In this document: positions 6,645-17,700 of the stretch, piece by piece | Layout of the letters: each line of letters opens with the position of its first letter | Position numbering within the stretch: position 1 is the first letter of the stretch | NCBI GenBank assembly: GCA_947471565.1 | Contig: CANIVT010000007.1 | Span: 70,909-103,815, forward strand | Source of the DNA: Spartobacteria bacterium | GTDB lineage: Bacteria > Verrucomicrobiota > Verrucomicrobiia > Chthoniobacterales > UBA6821 | Length of the DNA stretch: 32,907 nt | Direction of reading: 5' to 3' | Program-made: the position numbers and the translations under genes | Notes under the pieces: model-generated | Databases searched by the model: none | What the model saw: only the letters and a program-made list of their open reading frames with translations | Told to the model about the DNA's origin: nothing

Positions 6645-8863
6645 AGCTCCCCACCTTTCCCTCAGCGTTCCCACTAGCCGTTCTTCTCATCGCGGCACTC
6701 GTGAGCCCGTCTAGGGCTCAAGATCCCTCAGTGACACCGGCCCAGCAGACTGCAACTCCAGCCTCCGAGAATGTCTCGATGCAGTTCCCTCACGCATCGG
6801 TTCTGGACATCCTTTCCTTCTACGAAAAATTAACCGGCAAACGGATCATCCGGGACTCCAACCTTCAGGGACCCGAGATCTCCATCATGGTGAGCGATCA
6901 GATCCCTCGCGGTGAGGCTGTCTCGCTCATCGAAAGCTCCCTCCTGCTCAACGGATACACCTTCGTCCCGGTTGACACAAAGACCGTCAAGATCTTGGGT
7001 CCTAGCCGTCCTCCACGTAGCGAAGGCCTGCCCCTCTACCGCGAGGAATCTGAATTGCCTGCAAATGGCGACAAGATCGTGAGCTTCTACAAACCGCTGA
7101 AGTTCCTCTCCCCTCAGGAAGCCATCTCGATTCTGCAAGGCGTGGTGCAGCTCAATGCCTACGGATCGCTTGTTGCCATCCCCAACACCTCCGCACTGGT
7201 GATCACCGATAAGACTCCGATTATCCGCAAGGCTCTTGCCCTGCTGGAGGTCGTCGACCATGAACCGAACCAGATCATCACCGAATTCATTCCCCTACAG
7301 AGAGCCAATGCGGAAAAAGTCGTGGAAACCTTGGGCCAGATGTTCGGAAGCGGTGGGTCCGGAGGTGGAGCACCTCCCCCGCAGGGGCAACAGGGAGCAG
7401 TCGTTTCCGGCGGGGGCGAGGCACACCTCCTGAGCGGCAAGGCTCAATTCATTGCTGACAAGAGGACGAATCGGCTCCTGGTTGTGGTCAGGGCTGAAAA
7501 CTACAAATACCTCCGCGAACTCATCGCGAAACTGGACCAACCGGTGGAGTCTGACCAACCGCTGGTCCGCCCCCTGAACTACCTCCCCGTCTCCGATGTC
7601 TTCCCGGTGCTGGTGGATCTCCTCAAGGGGAAGGATGACTCGACCAATTCCACCGCTACCACTCAAACGACCCAGCAAACCCAGCAGCAGAACCAGAATC
7701 AGTCAGGATCCACAACAACCCAGTCCCAAACGGGAGCCATCGCGAATTCCCCCGACAAACTCTCCGAGGTAGCCAAGGAGAATCCGCCGCAGTCCGCACG
7801 CATCGGCTCCACCAGCATTGTGGCCGACCCCGGAGCCAACAGCATCATCATCTACGGCCCCCCCGAGACAAAGACCAAGGCCGGGCAGATCATCGACCTT
7901 CTGGATCAGCGACCGAAGCAGGTCTATCTGGCAGCCGTCATCGGCCAACTCCAGCTCACTGAGGGAATCGACTACGGCGCCACCTGGTTTGCCAAGATCA
8001 ACACCACCGGCGGCAGCAATAACCTGCTTGGGGCAGCCGTCAGCAGCTCGATCGCCAACTCGCTCAACAGCCTAGTGGCCAATGGCGTCTCCAATGCGAT
8101 CAGTAGTTTTCCATCATCCCTGACTGGCCTCACTGTCTACGGAACCGTGGCTCAGGGCATTAGCACGTATGCCCGCTTCCTTGAGACCACCGGAAAGTTC
8201 CGAACCCTCTCGCGACCGGTCGTCTACACAAGCAACAACAAGAAGGCCACCATCTTCAATGGCCAGAATGTCCCGATCCCGGGTACCAGCACCTACAACA
8301 CGGTGGGTGCTGTCGGAACCAATTCCCTCAACAATGTCACCTCCACGGTCCAGTACCAACCCGTCGTCTTAAAGTTGGAGATCATTCCGCTCATCAACTC
8401 CGACAAGGAGGTCAACCTCATCATTGCCCAGCACAACGACAAACTCGGGGATTATGTGAATGTGGGAGGCAATCAGGTGCCAAACATCCTGACCCAGGAA
8501 CTCACCACGACGGTCCGAGTTCCTAACGGATCAACCATTGTTCTGGGAGGACTCATCACGGATGACAAGACAGTCGACGAGCAGGGCATCCCCTTCCTGA
8601 ATCGGATTCCGGTTATTGGCGCTCTCGCAGGAGGCCGCTCCAACAAGGTCAGAAAGCGCAGTGAACTCGTGATCATGATTCAGCCGATCGTGGTCGATTC
8701 CAACGAGGTCATGGAAAAGGCAAGCCGCGCCGAGGGAGGGGAATCCGACCTAGGGCGCCGTGCCGAAGGACTCAAGAACAAGCTCACGCCGACACCGACA
8801 CCGGTCCAGAAGAAACCTTGGTTCAAGAAGATGTTCGAACCCAAGAAACTGGAGAACTTCTAA
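6641..8863 (+). CDS. gspD: Type II secretion secretin GspD
   Basis: Outer-membrane secretin, the multimeric gate through which folded substrates leave the cell. The 740-aa protein has a signal peptide (cleavage likely after SRA, residue 26), an N0 domain (about 45-119), and N1-N3 domains marked by repeated patterns such as NTSALVITD, TNRLLVVV and ANSIIIYG. A Gln/Ser/Thr/Asn-rich linker (about 330-365) sits between N-domains. The C-terminal secretin domain shows VPNGSTIVLGGLI and IPFLNRIPVIGALAGG (about 627-668), the classic signature before the last beta strand RSELVIMIQPIVV. It ends with a Lys-rich tail after the secretin domain. The start shares ATGA with the previous gene. Confidence 0.95.
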   Translation: MKLPTFPSAFPLAVLLIAALVSPSRAQDPSVTPAQQTATPASENVSMQFPHASVLDILSFYEKLTGKRIIRDSNLQGPEISIMVSDQIPRGEAVSLIESSLLLNGYTFVPVDTKTVKILGPSRPPRSEGLPLYREESELPANGDKIVSFYKPLKFLSPQEAISILQGVVQLNAYGSLVAIPNTSALVITDKTPIIRKALALLEVVDHEPNQIITEFIPLQRANAEKVVETLGQMFGSGGSGGGAPPPQGQQGAVVSGGGEAHLLSGKAQFIADKRTNRLLVVVRAENYKYLRELIAKLDQPVESDQPLVRPLNYLPVSDVFPVLVDLLKGKDDSTNSTATTQTTQQTQQQNQNQSGSTTTQSQTGAIANSPDKLSEVAKENPPQSARIGSTSIVADPGANSIIIYGPPETKTKAGQIIDLLDQRPKQVYLAAVIGQLQLTEGIDYGATWFAKINTTGGSNNLLGAAVSSSIANSLNSLVANGVSNAISSFPSSLTGLTVYGTVAQGISTYARFLETTGKFRTLSRPVVYTSNNKKATIFNGQNVPIPGTSTYNTVGAVGTNSLNNVTSTVQYQPVVLKLEIIPLINSDKEVNLIIAQHNDKLGDYVNVGGNQVPNILTQELTTTVRVPNGSTIVLGGLITDDKTVDEQGIPFLNRIPVIGALAGGRSNKVRKRSELVIMIQPIVVDSNEVMEKASRAEGGESDLGRRAEGLKNKLTPTPTPVQKKPWFKKMFEPKKLENF

Positions 8864-8880
8864 GTCCCAGCGTCCTCAAG

Positions 8881-10629
8881 ATGAGCGATCCAGATCCCAT
8901 GAGTGCGGGGACGGAAAGCGGCCTCGTACCGCTGCTCCTGCGTGCTGCATCCCAGGCGGGATGCCACGACGAGACACCCCTGCGGGAGGCCATGTCCAGG
9001 GCGGCCTTCGCCCAGCAATCGCTGGTCGGGGCGATCCTCAGCACGGGTCTCGTGCCCGAAAATGATTTTCTCTCCACGCTAGCCCGCCTCCTTGACCTCC
9101 CTTGGCGCAATGAAGAGGAAATCAGTACTCCTGAGAACCTACGCCAACTGTTTCCTGCGCGACTGGCACTCGGTTTTCAAATCCTCCCGGAAGCTTTTCC
9201 CTCGGACGATGATCAAACGGATAAACTCCGCATCCTGATCTGGGATCCGTTCGACCATGCCGCCTGGCAGGCCTTGGCCCATCATCATGAGGGGTCCGTG
9301 GAACTCGTCATGACCACGCGGAGGCGACTCATCGAGGCCGTGAAGTCTGCCTACGGAGTCGGAGCAGAGACCTTTGAAGAACTGCTTGAGGGGCGTGATG
9401 AGGAGATCCAGATCCAGCGCGAGGAAGTGAATGTCCTCGATGACGAGGATCCCGAAGCCTCAGTCATGAAGTTCGTGAACCAGATCCTCCGCGAGGGTCT
9501 CCAACAGGGGGCGACCGACATTCACTTCGAACCTCTCGGACATGACCTCCGCATCCGCTACCGCATCGACGGGGTTCTGCACGAAGCTCCGGTCCCCCCC
9601 AGAATCAAGCTCCTGCAGGACTCGGTCACATCCCGTCTCAAGATTATGGCCTCGCTCGATATCGCCGAGCGGCGCCTCCCTCAGGACGGACGCATCGCCC
9701 TGGAGCACAAGGGTCGCCCCATCGACGTGCGTGTCGCCACGATTCCGTGCGTCCACGGAGAGAATGTCAGCCTCCGTCTTCTCGGAGCAGAGCGTTTCGA
9801 CTTTGCCCGACTGGGACTGGAACCTGCCGTCGAAAAGACCATCCGCTCCCTGATCTCCATGCCCAATGGTATCGTTCTGGTCACCGGACCAACCGGCTGC
9901 GGCAAGAGCACCTCACTTTACACCTTCCTTAGTTCGCTGAATGTCACCGAGCGGCGCATCGTCACGATCGAGGATCCCGTGGAACACAAAATCGACGGCG
10001 TGATCCAGATCGCAGTAAAGCCGGAGATCGACCTGACCTTCGCCAACGCCCTGCGCAGCATCCTGCGCGGCGATCCCAATGTTGTCATGATCGGTGAGAT
10101 GCGTGATCGCGAGACGGTCGAGATCGCGATCCGGGCAGCCCAGACGGGCCACCTTGTCTTCAGCACGCTTCATACCAATGACGCCGTGGGCGGTATCACA
10201 CGACTGCTCGACATGGGAGTAGAACCTTTCCTGGTGGGTTCCTCCGTCCGCGCCTTCCTGGCTCAGCGGCTTGTGCGCAAACTCTGCCCTTACTGCTCCA
10301 AACCCACCGAGATGACCCGTCAGGAGTTAGAGGGCATCGGCTTCCCGATGGAACTTGGCGACGGCCTTCGTCAACCCGTTGGCTGCCAGCACTGCCGCCA
10401 AAGCGGCTACTCAGGACGACTCGCCATCATGGAGATCTGTCTCATGACCCCGACCCTTCAGGACCTGATCCAGCGGAGGGCCACCGGCACGGAACTCGCG
10501 GAACAGGCCGCCCGCAACGGAATGATCCCTCTACGACGCGACGGCTGGCGGAAGGCCTCCATGGGCCTCACCTCCGTCGAGGAAGTCCTTCGAGTTACTG
10601 CCAGCGATCTTGCGGTGTTGGACGAGTAA
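8881..10629 (+). CDS. gspE: Type II secretion ATPase GspE
   Basis: Cytoplasmic hexameric ATPase that powers pseudopilus assembly. The 582-aa protein has an N1E-like domain and then the full secretion ATPase core: Walker A GPTGCGKST (336-344), Asp box VTIEDPVEHKI (361-371), Walker B VVMIGEMRD (401-409, Met where most relatives have Ile), and His box AAQTGHLVFSTLHTND (419-434). A zinc-binding pair CPYC (469-472) and CQHC (502-505) is separated by 29 residues, as in T2SS GspE. ATG 8881 is chosen for lying 17 bases after gspD; the frame is open further upstream and ATG 8899 is possible. PilB is the main alternative, but the operon favours GspE. Confidence 0.95.
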   Translation: MSDPDPMSAGTESGLVPLLLRAASQAGCHDETPLREAMSRAAFAQQSLVGAILSTGLVPENDFLSTLARLLDLPWRNEEEISTPENLRQLFPARLALGFQILPEAFPSDDDQTDKLRILIWDPFDHAAWQALAHHHEGSVELVMTTRRRLIEAVKSAYGVGAETFEELLEGRDEEIQIQREEVNVLDDEDPEASVMKFVNQILREGLQQGATDIHFEPLGHDLRIRYRIDGVLHEAPVPPRIKLLQDSVTSRLKIMASLDIAERRLPQDGRIALEHKGRPIDVRVATIPCVHGENVSLRLLGAERFDFARLGLEPAVEKTIRSLISMPNGIVLVTGPTGCGKSTSLYTFLSSLNVTERRIVTIEDPVEHKIDGVIQIAVKPEIDLTFANALRSILRGDPNVVMIGEMRDRETVEIAIRAAQTGHLVFSTLHTNDAVGGITRLLDMGVEPFLVGSSVRAFLAQRLVRKLCPYCSKPTEMTRQELEGIGFPMELGDGLRQPVGCQHCRQSGYSGRLAIMEICLMTPTLQDLIQRRATGTELAEQAARNGMIPLRRDGWRKASMGLTSVEEVLRVTASDLAVLDE

Positions 10630-10635
10630 AATAGG

Positions 10636-10654
10636 AAAAACTGACACGCTGACA
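10636..10654. repeat. Phrase repeat (CTGACACGCTGACA type) after gspE
   Basis: A 19-base stretch that recurs at 31685-31703 with one mismatch. A looser version appears just after the stop of the giant adhesin gene (about 11668-11701, read on the minus strand). It starts seven bases after the gspE stop. No stem with a T-run is present, so it is not an obvious terminator. Confidence 0.6.
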
Positions 10655-10735
10655 TCCTGAGATCCTGAAAGTTGGGTAGTTTGTTTCGAGCTTACAGGCC
10701 GCTTGCCGTAGTGGTGAGGAATCAAGACAAGGACC

Positions 10736-11170
10736 TCAGATACGATAAAGGTTTTTTTCTTTGGCATGCCGCACGGCGGAGAGCGGGATTTTCCCATCAA
10801 ACGTCGCCAGCCTTCCCTTGTGCTTAACTGCCAAAGCCAACAAATACAGATCCGTCAGTTGCCGTGAATTGAGAATGAGATCACTCGAGAAAATCTCCTC
10901 ATCCCTAAGAGAAATCGAATCCCCCCAGAATTCATGATCCGTCTGCTCGCCAAAAAGCCTTAACTGATTGATCAGCTCATGCGGCGTAAACTGCATCTCT
11001 CGGCTGTAACTGGAATTGCTCATGATACGAACCACACCGTTTTCCGTGAGTGGACAACTTGCCCAACCCTCGTCGTGATGCTCGGACCACCATGAGTGCG
11101 CTCTTTCGTGAAACGTATGGTCGGGATCCAGGAGCGCAATGATGACATTGATATCAAGCAGGGACCTCAT
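10736..11170 (-). CDS. vapC: PIN-domain toxin, VapC type
   Basis: Probable toxin of a type II toxin-antitoxin pair; VapC proteins are Mg-dependent ribonucleases that usually cut tRNA or rRNA. The 144-aa protein keeps the acidic PIN residues: Asp6 in LLDINVIIALL, Glu43 in LTENGVVRI, Asp107 in LTDLYLLALAV and Asp125 in ATFDGKI. Length is typical. It follows the antitoxin gene by four bases on the same strand, so the two are co-transcribed. In known pairs the VapBC complex represses its own promoter, which would place the operator upstream of 11414. The target RNA cannot be inferred. Confidence 0.9.
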   Translation of the reverse strand: MRSLLDINVIIALLDPDHTFHERAHSWWSEHHDEGWASCPLTENGVVRIMSNSSYSREMQFTPHELINQLRLFGEQTDHEFWGDSISLRDEEIFSSDLILNSRQLTDLYLLALAVKHKGRLATFDGKIPLSAVRHAKEKNLYRI

Positions 11171-11174
11171 GGGC

Positions 11175-11414
11175 TCAAATCCCTTCCTGATCCATGATTT
11201 TGCGGATCCGGTCAGTCGTCACCACTTCCCCTCTCGATCGTACAAGTGGGACCCCCCCCCGGATCACCGGGGTTTTTTTGAGTTTTGACTTCGGATTGCT
11301 CAGTCCCCGGCGCGCAAGCAGCGAGATGATGCGACCCGCCGTGCTCCCTTCCCGCTCGGCAAGTTCCTTGGCCGCCAAGAGCACATCCTCTTCGATATCA
11401 AGCGTGGTTCTCAT
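11175..11414 (-). CDS. vapB: Ribbon-helix-helix antitoxin, VapB type
   Basis: Probable cognate antitoxin of the PIN toxin. The 79-aa protein begins MRTTLDIEEDVLLAAKELA, the ribbon-helix-helix pattern of one beta strand and two helices that binds operator DNA as a dimer. The C-terminal half, basic and probably unfolded until it wraps the toxin, would neutralise the PIN site. The coding sequence contains a run of nine Gs (C9 on the plus strand, 11252-11260) and a run of seven As (T7 on the plus strand, 11273-11279), unusual in a short gene and prone to slippage. Confidence 0.87.
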   Translation of the reverse strand: MRTTLDIEEDVLLAAKELAEREGSTAGRIISLLARRGLSNPKSKLKKTPVIRGGVPLVRSRGEVVTTDRIRKIMDQEGI

Positions 11415-11701
11415 GCATTAGATGCTAACTCATCAGATTGATTCTGTCAAAATGGGATGATGATATCACCCAGAACATGGCGATAACTGCTAAAGGGATA
11501 GAGGAGACTTACAAGAACGAGCCAAGAATAAGCCTAGCGCCCAAAGGCCCGCTTCTCCCGAGTCTCAGGAATCCTATTTTCTAGCCTTGTCCCCACTCCT
11601 ATCTGCCAACTACCAACTTCTCCAGTTCGGAAACTTTTACCCCCTCTTCGGACCATCACCGCATTCTGTTAGATTTTCGTCTTTTCAGATTGTCAGCTTT
11701 T
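11415..11701. other. Intergenic region between vapB and the giant adhesin gene
   Basis: About 290 bases without a convincing gene. The part near 11415-11460 should contain the vapBC promoter and operator. The part near 11595-11625 contains a stretch (ctatctgccaactaccaac) partly matching, in reverse complement, the sequence around 30495. The stretch 11668-11701, read on the minus strand, is a degenerate member of the CTGACA phrase family. No clear terminator hairpin was found for the giant gene. Confidence 0.5.
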
Positions 11702-14700
11702 TTAAAGCGATGCCTGCACAGGGGCAACTGAGGCATTAGCGGCCCTTTTTTCGTCATCATCACCGCCGCCATAACCAAGAATATCGATGGAAAAGATCGA
11801 TGGCTGTTGATCACCCTGATCATTGCGATCGTTTCTTGATGCGGAATTTTCAGCAGCACTGTTGCCCGCAGCAGCAGCGGCAGTAGATCCTGCAGGCGGA
11901 GCGGCCGGCGGCGGAGCGGCCGGTGGAGGTGCGGAGGGAGCGGCCGGTGGAGGAGCCCCAACGGTCACACCTCCAGCAAGGATGTTATCTGCATTGAGGA
12001 TCTTCTCCGCGGCGAGGTTCAGATTTCCAAGCGAGCGGATGCCGGCATCACCGGCGTCGATGTATCCAGTCGGAGCGATCAGATCGACATCACCCGCACG
12101 CACTCCGGCCACCGCCGCAAGTACACCGATTCCACCGCCGGTCGCCAATCCTGCGAGGTCGGTCTGCACATCACCGCTTTGGGGATCCAAAAGAACTCTG
12201 GTTGGTGGTGCGGTGGCCACGGTTTTGGCGGACGAGCCGGCTGCGATATTTCCGAGATTCGACCAGATCATGATATCACCTCCACGGAGCGTGAAGATAC
12301 GGCCAATGCCGATATCCACATTCTCCTTCGTATAGATGTTCACCGTGCCGCCGCTTTCCGTCACGATGCCGGGCGGAGTAAGGCTCTGGCTGACGGCAAA
12401 GGGAGAGAGTATGATTCCTCCACCCGGAGCCAGCATACTGATTGCCCCGCCGCTTTTCGTCCTGATATCGCGTGAATTGAGCACGATGGATCCCTCCTGT
12501 CCCGCAGGCAGGTAGGATGCGATGGCATCCTGACCATTCTTGTAGGTACGGTATGTGGGGGAATCGACATCATTGAAATCACGCCCTGATTCGCGAAGCA
12601 CGATATAGAATAGGGAGAGTGCAAGCCGGCTCTTCTCATCCGCAGTCAGCCAGAGATCATCTTTCAGTTCCTGCACGGACTGAAGGCTGGAGAGCTTGGA
12701 GGAGATCGAACTTTCCCAGTTCCCGAGAGCCACATTCTTCAAATCCTTGAAATAGTCACCCGCACCGGGCATCGCAGAAACCTTTTCAAAGAGTCCACTG
12801 GCGTTGAGACCGGCACCAGCAAGGGAACCCGGCAATGAGGCTCCTGCGACAGTGATCAATGATGCTCCCTCAAAGGGGAGTGCGGGATTTCTAGCATTGC
12901 CTATGCTGGTGATACCGACACCCGTACCGTCGCTTCTGACATCCCCCGTGCCGAGATCGATATTTCCTCCTGCGATCACTTGGAGCATTCCCGGACCACT
13001 GATTTGGATATCTCCACTGCGTGGCTGTGGGCGGGCATACTCAGGCGGAAGGCTTTTTAGATCCAGAATTGCAGCAAGCAGATCGGGATTATTGGCATCG
13101 TAGAGACGCATCTCCCCGCCTGCCGAGATAATGCTCACATCGGATCGCAAAAGATGCTGGATAGCGATGGCCACATCGTAGAGATCCCCACCCACCTTGA
13201 TCTCCGTCTTTTTCGGGGCAAAGAGTTCCACACCCGAGAGGCTTCCAGTGCCGGCAGTGATGCGGATTGGCTCGGGATTGTTGCGATGGAGCAGTGTCTG
13301 GTCATGCCGTGCCACCTTCCCTTGAAGGATTGCATTGATGCCAGTATAGGATGCGGTCTCGGTCAGCGCGGCCCCGACAGCCCCGAGGTAGGTAGTATCC
13401 GTTTGGAGATTGGCAAGTCCGCTGGGTAGTACCGGCTGAGATCGTGGTGCCATGAGCGACGGGATTGATTCAGGCGATGCATCGGAGACATTGATAACTG
13501 AACCGGACCACACAGTTCCGGGAATCTGACGGAAAACACCTCTGATGGAAGCGGCGGCAAGCATGTTCAGGGTGCCTTGAGGCGCAGGCGAGAGGGTCAA
13601 ATCGCCTTGGAGATTGATATCGCCTGATAGCGACGCAAGATTCATCGTGCCCGGAAGCAGGGAGGCCATCTGAGGCAGTATTCGAAATTGAGCATCCAAA
13701 GGATCTTTTTCGGCTATTAGCAACCAGGGTTGATAGACACCGGGTTTGGGATGAGCGGTTTCCGCGTTTCCCATGCCGCTATGATAGAGCCAAGTTGAGT
13801 AGGCCGAATCGTTCAGGATCTTTGTTCGCAGGGTCAGATTGCCCGCCAAAGCGGTGGCAGCGAAGGAGGCATCCTGCCCATAAGTGGAGAAATACGTTTT
13901 ATAGCGCAGGTCGTTATTGATGCCCGGGGGTAGTAGAAAGACATTGCCGACCGGCCCAAGTAGAGCGTCACCGCCAGCAGTAACCGAGAGGGATCCTTTG
14001 CCAAGGAAGAATGAGGTGGGGAGGATGGCATCCTTGAGGGATTCTTGGCGTTCGGGTGAACGGAATGAGGGGTCCTTTTTGACAATGGAGTGAAGGTAAT
14101 CCCCGTACACATCCCTTGTCGGGTTGGATACAATATCGCCGGAGGCCATGATCAAACCGTCCCCCCGCTCCGTGTAGTAGATGCCCGCATCCAGATTTCC
14201 TACGGCACGGAGAATCAGATCACCGCCGCCGGTTTCAACGAGGGTGCTTTCCCCCGGAGTCAGACGTCTTGCTCCATCCCTTCCGGCCATGCGCCCTTGG
14301 GTCGGGAGTGATGCATCAACATTGCTGATATTCCCTCCTGCCAACATCGTGATGTTCCCACCTCCAAGAGTGCCGATTCCTTGGAAGAAACTTGGAAAAT
14401 TCACCCACCAAGTTGTAGACAATGCCTCAGTATCTCCTCTCAGATTGATTGAGTTCCATGTCCCTTCCGGAGCGATTTCGGATCTTCTGGAGAGCCAATT
14501 CACTGGCAATTGACGCGAAGAATCGGCCGCAAATCTACCGGGAGAGTCGGGATCAGGTTGAAGGTGCTCAACGTTCGCCCCTGCCTTTAAGGAGATATTA
14601 CCTCCTCCATAGGAGTAAAGAGGCACGAACTGACTCTGTTGGGAACTGCCGAGAACCGTGCTATTTGCATTGAGTCGGCCTGAAGAATTAGCCAAACGGG

Positions 14701-17700
14701 GAGCGTCAAAGGAACCATTCAAATTCTGATCGGCATCAGGAGCGCCAGCAGTATAAATCGTAGAAAACTGATTCATCAGACGAATGCTGTCCGCCGAACT
14801 TACCCTAATGTCTCCAGTGCCGGTCCTAATAACTTGGAAGAACCCCTGGATCGCTCCAGCAGTTTGGGCTCTTCCCTGCTCATTTGCTGGAATGACCACA
14901 TTCCCAGTCAGTGATGTCTTTCCTATCCAGACGCTTCCAGCCCCCTCCCTCAGTGAGGTTTCAGAAGATGCCGACGCAAGATCTGCCCCAGCGCCGATCC
15001 CATAGGACCATGATTGGAAGTTCTGTGGAAGGGCATTATTGAGTGCGATAAGGTTGGCCGTGTAGGTGGCGTTTTGGAATCCATCACTGAGCGCTCCCTC
15101 AAAACGAATATCCCCGGACGTTCTGAGAGTCAGGAATCCCGGCGCACCATTCTCACCGACCCTGGAGGTAGAAAGATCCCAATCAGTATTAAGCGTTAGA
15201 TTTCCTGTCCGGTTAATGATTTCGACGCCGGGAGCGAGGTTCAGGATATTGTTGATTGTTGATTGTTGATTGGCTGTCAGGCGCGAGCGGATGGCATTCG
15301 CTGTATCTGAATTGTAGCCAGCGGCCCCGAAGAAACCCTGGGCATTGTCAAGTGCGAGTTGCTGAACATTCTGAGTGCCGGTATAGGGCAGTCCTTGGAC
15401 ATTGACTGGGATGGACTGAATCATGTCGGCAGTTGCTCCACTTATCTCATATAGCTGATACCCTTCCACCGCGATGCTGGATGCCCCCACGATGGTGGCA
15501 TCGAAGGAACCGATCTGAATGTCTGAGAGATCGGCAGTGATCGGGGCTCTCAGGTGAAGGGTTCCCCCGAACTGATCCAGGCGCGTCGCGGCGGCCGTCA
15601 CTCCTAGATCGATTGAAGAAGCCGTCTGGAGATCCAGAACCGCATCCCTGTTGATATCAAGGTAGGTGGTCCCATCCTCCGCACTCCGCTCCACCGCGGC
15701 TCCCGCACTAAGGAAGACCGATCCTCCCTTACCGGCATTATCATAAGTGTCGCCATGAACCGTCAGGGCTGAGTTTGGCATCAGGATCACGCTGCCTGAT
15801 GCTTGGAGGGCAATGTTTCCACCCGTCTTTCCGGACGCATCGATCACACCATCCGGGGTCACGGTGATACTACCGTTGTCGGTAGTCATGGTGACATTGC
15901 GGTTCACAAGAGAGTTGTCGATCGCCAAATCACCGGTGCGAACCCTCAGGTCAAACGACTTGGTAAATCCCGCGTCGGAAATACCAATCACTTCGCCCTC
16001 CCCAGTCCTTCCAAAACCAAGCTGCGAGATTGATGCAAGTTCACCAAGATCCAGCAGCAGCGATCCTCCTTCACCGCCAGAGCCGGCAAGAGCTTGAATC
16101 ACGGCTCCATTCTCCAAAGAAAGACGCCCCGCCTTCCTGCCTGATACGGTATCGGCAAGCGAAGGTGCAAGAATCGCCAATGACCCGGCCGAACCTTTCG
16201 CCGCGGCATTGAGCAGGAGTTTCCCCTTCTGTCCTATGATGACATCTCCGCCAGCAGATGAGAATTCCATGCTCCCGGCATCCGTGAACTGTGTGACGGA
16301 GTTGATCGTCCTGGAGGTGCCGCCGACATTGAGTGAGGCCACTCCTCCGGTTCCGATGATGAGGTCACCTGCTGTTGCCCGCGCAGCGAGTTCGCCGCTC
16401 GGCAGCATGATCGATGTATTGATGGAGAGAGTCGATCCCTCAAGTGTCAACTTGGACCCCAGCCCCGGGGTCACGGATGACTGGGTCACATATTCGGGAT
16501 CCGGTGCCAGCAAACGCATGCCACCCGACGAGGTGATCGTTGTCTTGGCACCCTGGACACCCGTGACAAAGGGAGTGGTGACAAAGAGGTCGGTCGTTTG
16601 GGATATCAGGATAGGGAGACCTCCCGACAAGGCTTGGAGATCTTGTTCCGAAAGAACATCCCGATTCAGATCTGCAATCGCCTCAGACGCCACCCCGTAG
16701 GTTTGCGCAAGTGTTTCCAGACTATCCCCGGCTATCGTGGTGTAAGTCATCGGCTTTGTGCCGGCATGGAGTTCCCCTTTTCCGCTTCCCGCCAGAACGC
16801 CGGAAGCGTTCAACGAAACGTAGGAAAAACCATCCAGGGAAAGATCGTTTTCCCCGACCAGAATCGTCCGGGCGTTCAGTTCAAGGGTTCCTGAAGGCGT
16901 GCGTGGCGATCCATCCTCGGTTTTAGCCCGCAAGGGTGCACCCGAAACACCCGCACTGTTCCCAAGAAGAATGGTCCCGGCATTCAGGGAAAGGATGCCA
17001 TCTCCAATTCCCGTGCCCAAAATGGTCGCGGCATTCAGTGCAATTGATTCGGTGCCAGCAAATCCGAAGACACCCTGCCCCCTGAATTCAATGGATCCGT
17101 AACTTGTAAGATTGACTTTCCTCGCCCCGGATAAATTGTCGAGCGGATTTCCCAGAAGGTTCAGAACACCGTCGCTCATGGTCCCGTCAAAGCCCATCGC
17201 AATACTTCCCGCTGCTATGCCATAGGCATCTGCGGAGAGCTCGGCACTCTGGGAGATGAATCCGCGCCCTGAGGAATCAAGGTTGATGGATCCACCGTTG
17301 ATGCGTACCCCATTGCCAATCTCGTAACCGGTAATGGGTGCCTCCTTGTCGGATTCCCTTCTGGTCACCGTAGCCGAGGAATCGGAACTGGTCCTTACCA
17401 CCGCACCATTACCTTCGAGGTTGATTGCGGAAGCTGCACCGGAGCCCATTGCAGAAATGGAAGCATTCTCCTTAAGAATAATTCCATCCTTCGCGACCAG
17501 GATAAGGTCAGCCGCCGTGAGGGGCGTTCCTGCATTGTCCAAAATGACCTTGGCGGATGCCGCGGTGACAGAGACTCCAGTCGAGGAAATATTCCTGAAT
17601 CCTCCTATCAGCAGACTCCCCGCATTCCAGGAACTCAAGGCCGCCGCATTCAGGGCGATTGTTCCGACAGAGGCAGCCCCCCCGATCTGGAAATCCCTTG

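Noticed and set aside
10630-10735. Terminator between gspE and vapC
   Set aside because: No strong stem followed by a T-run was found in the convergent gap; the phrase repeat there does not form a stable hairpin.
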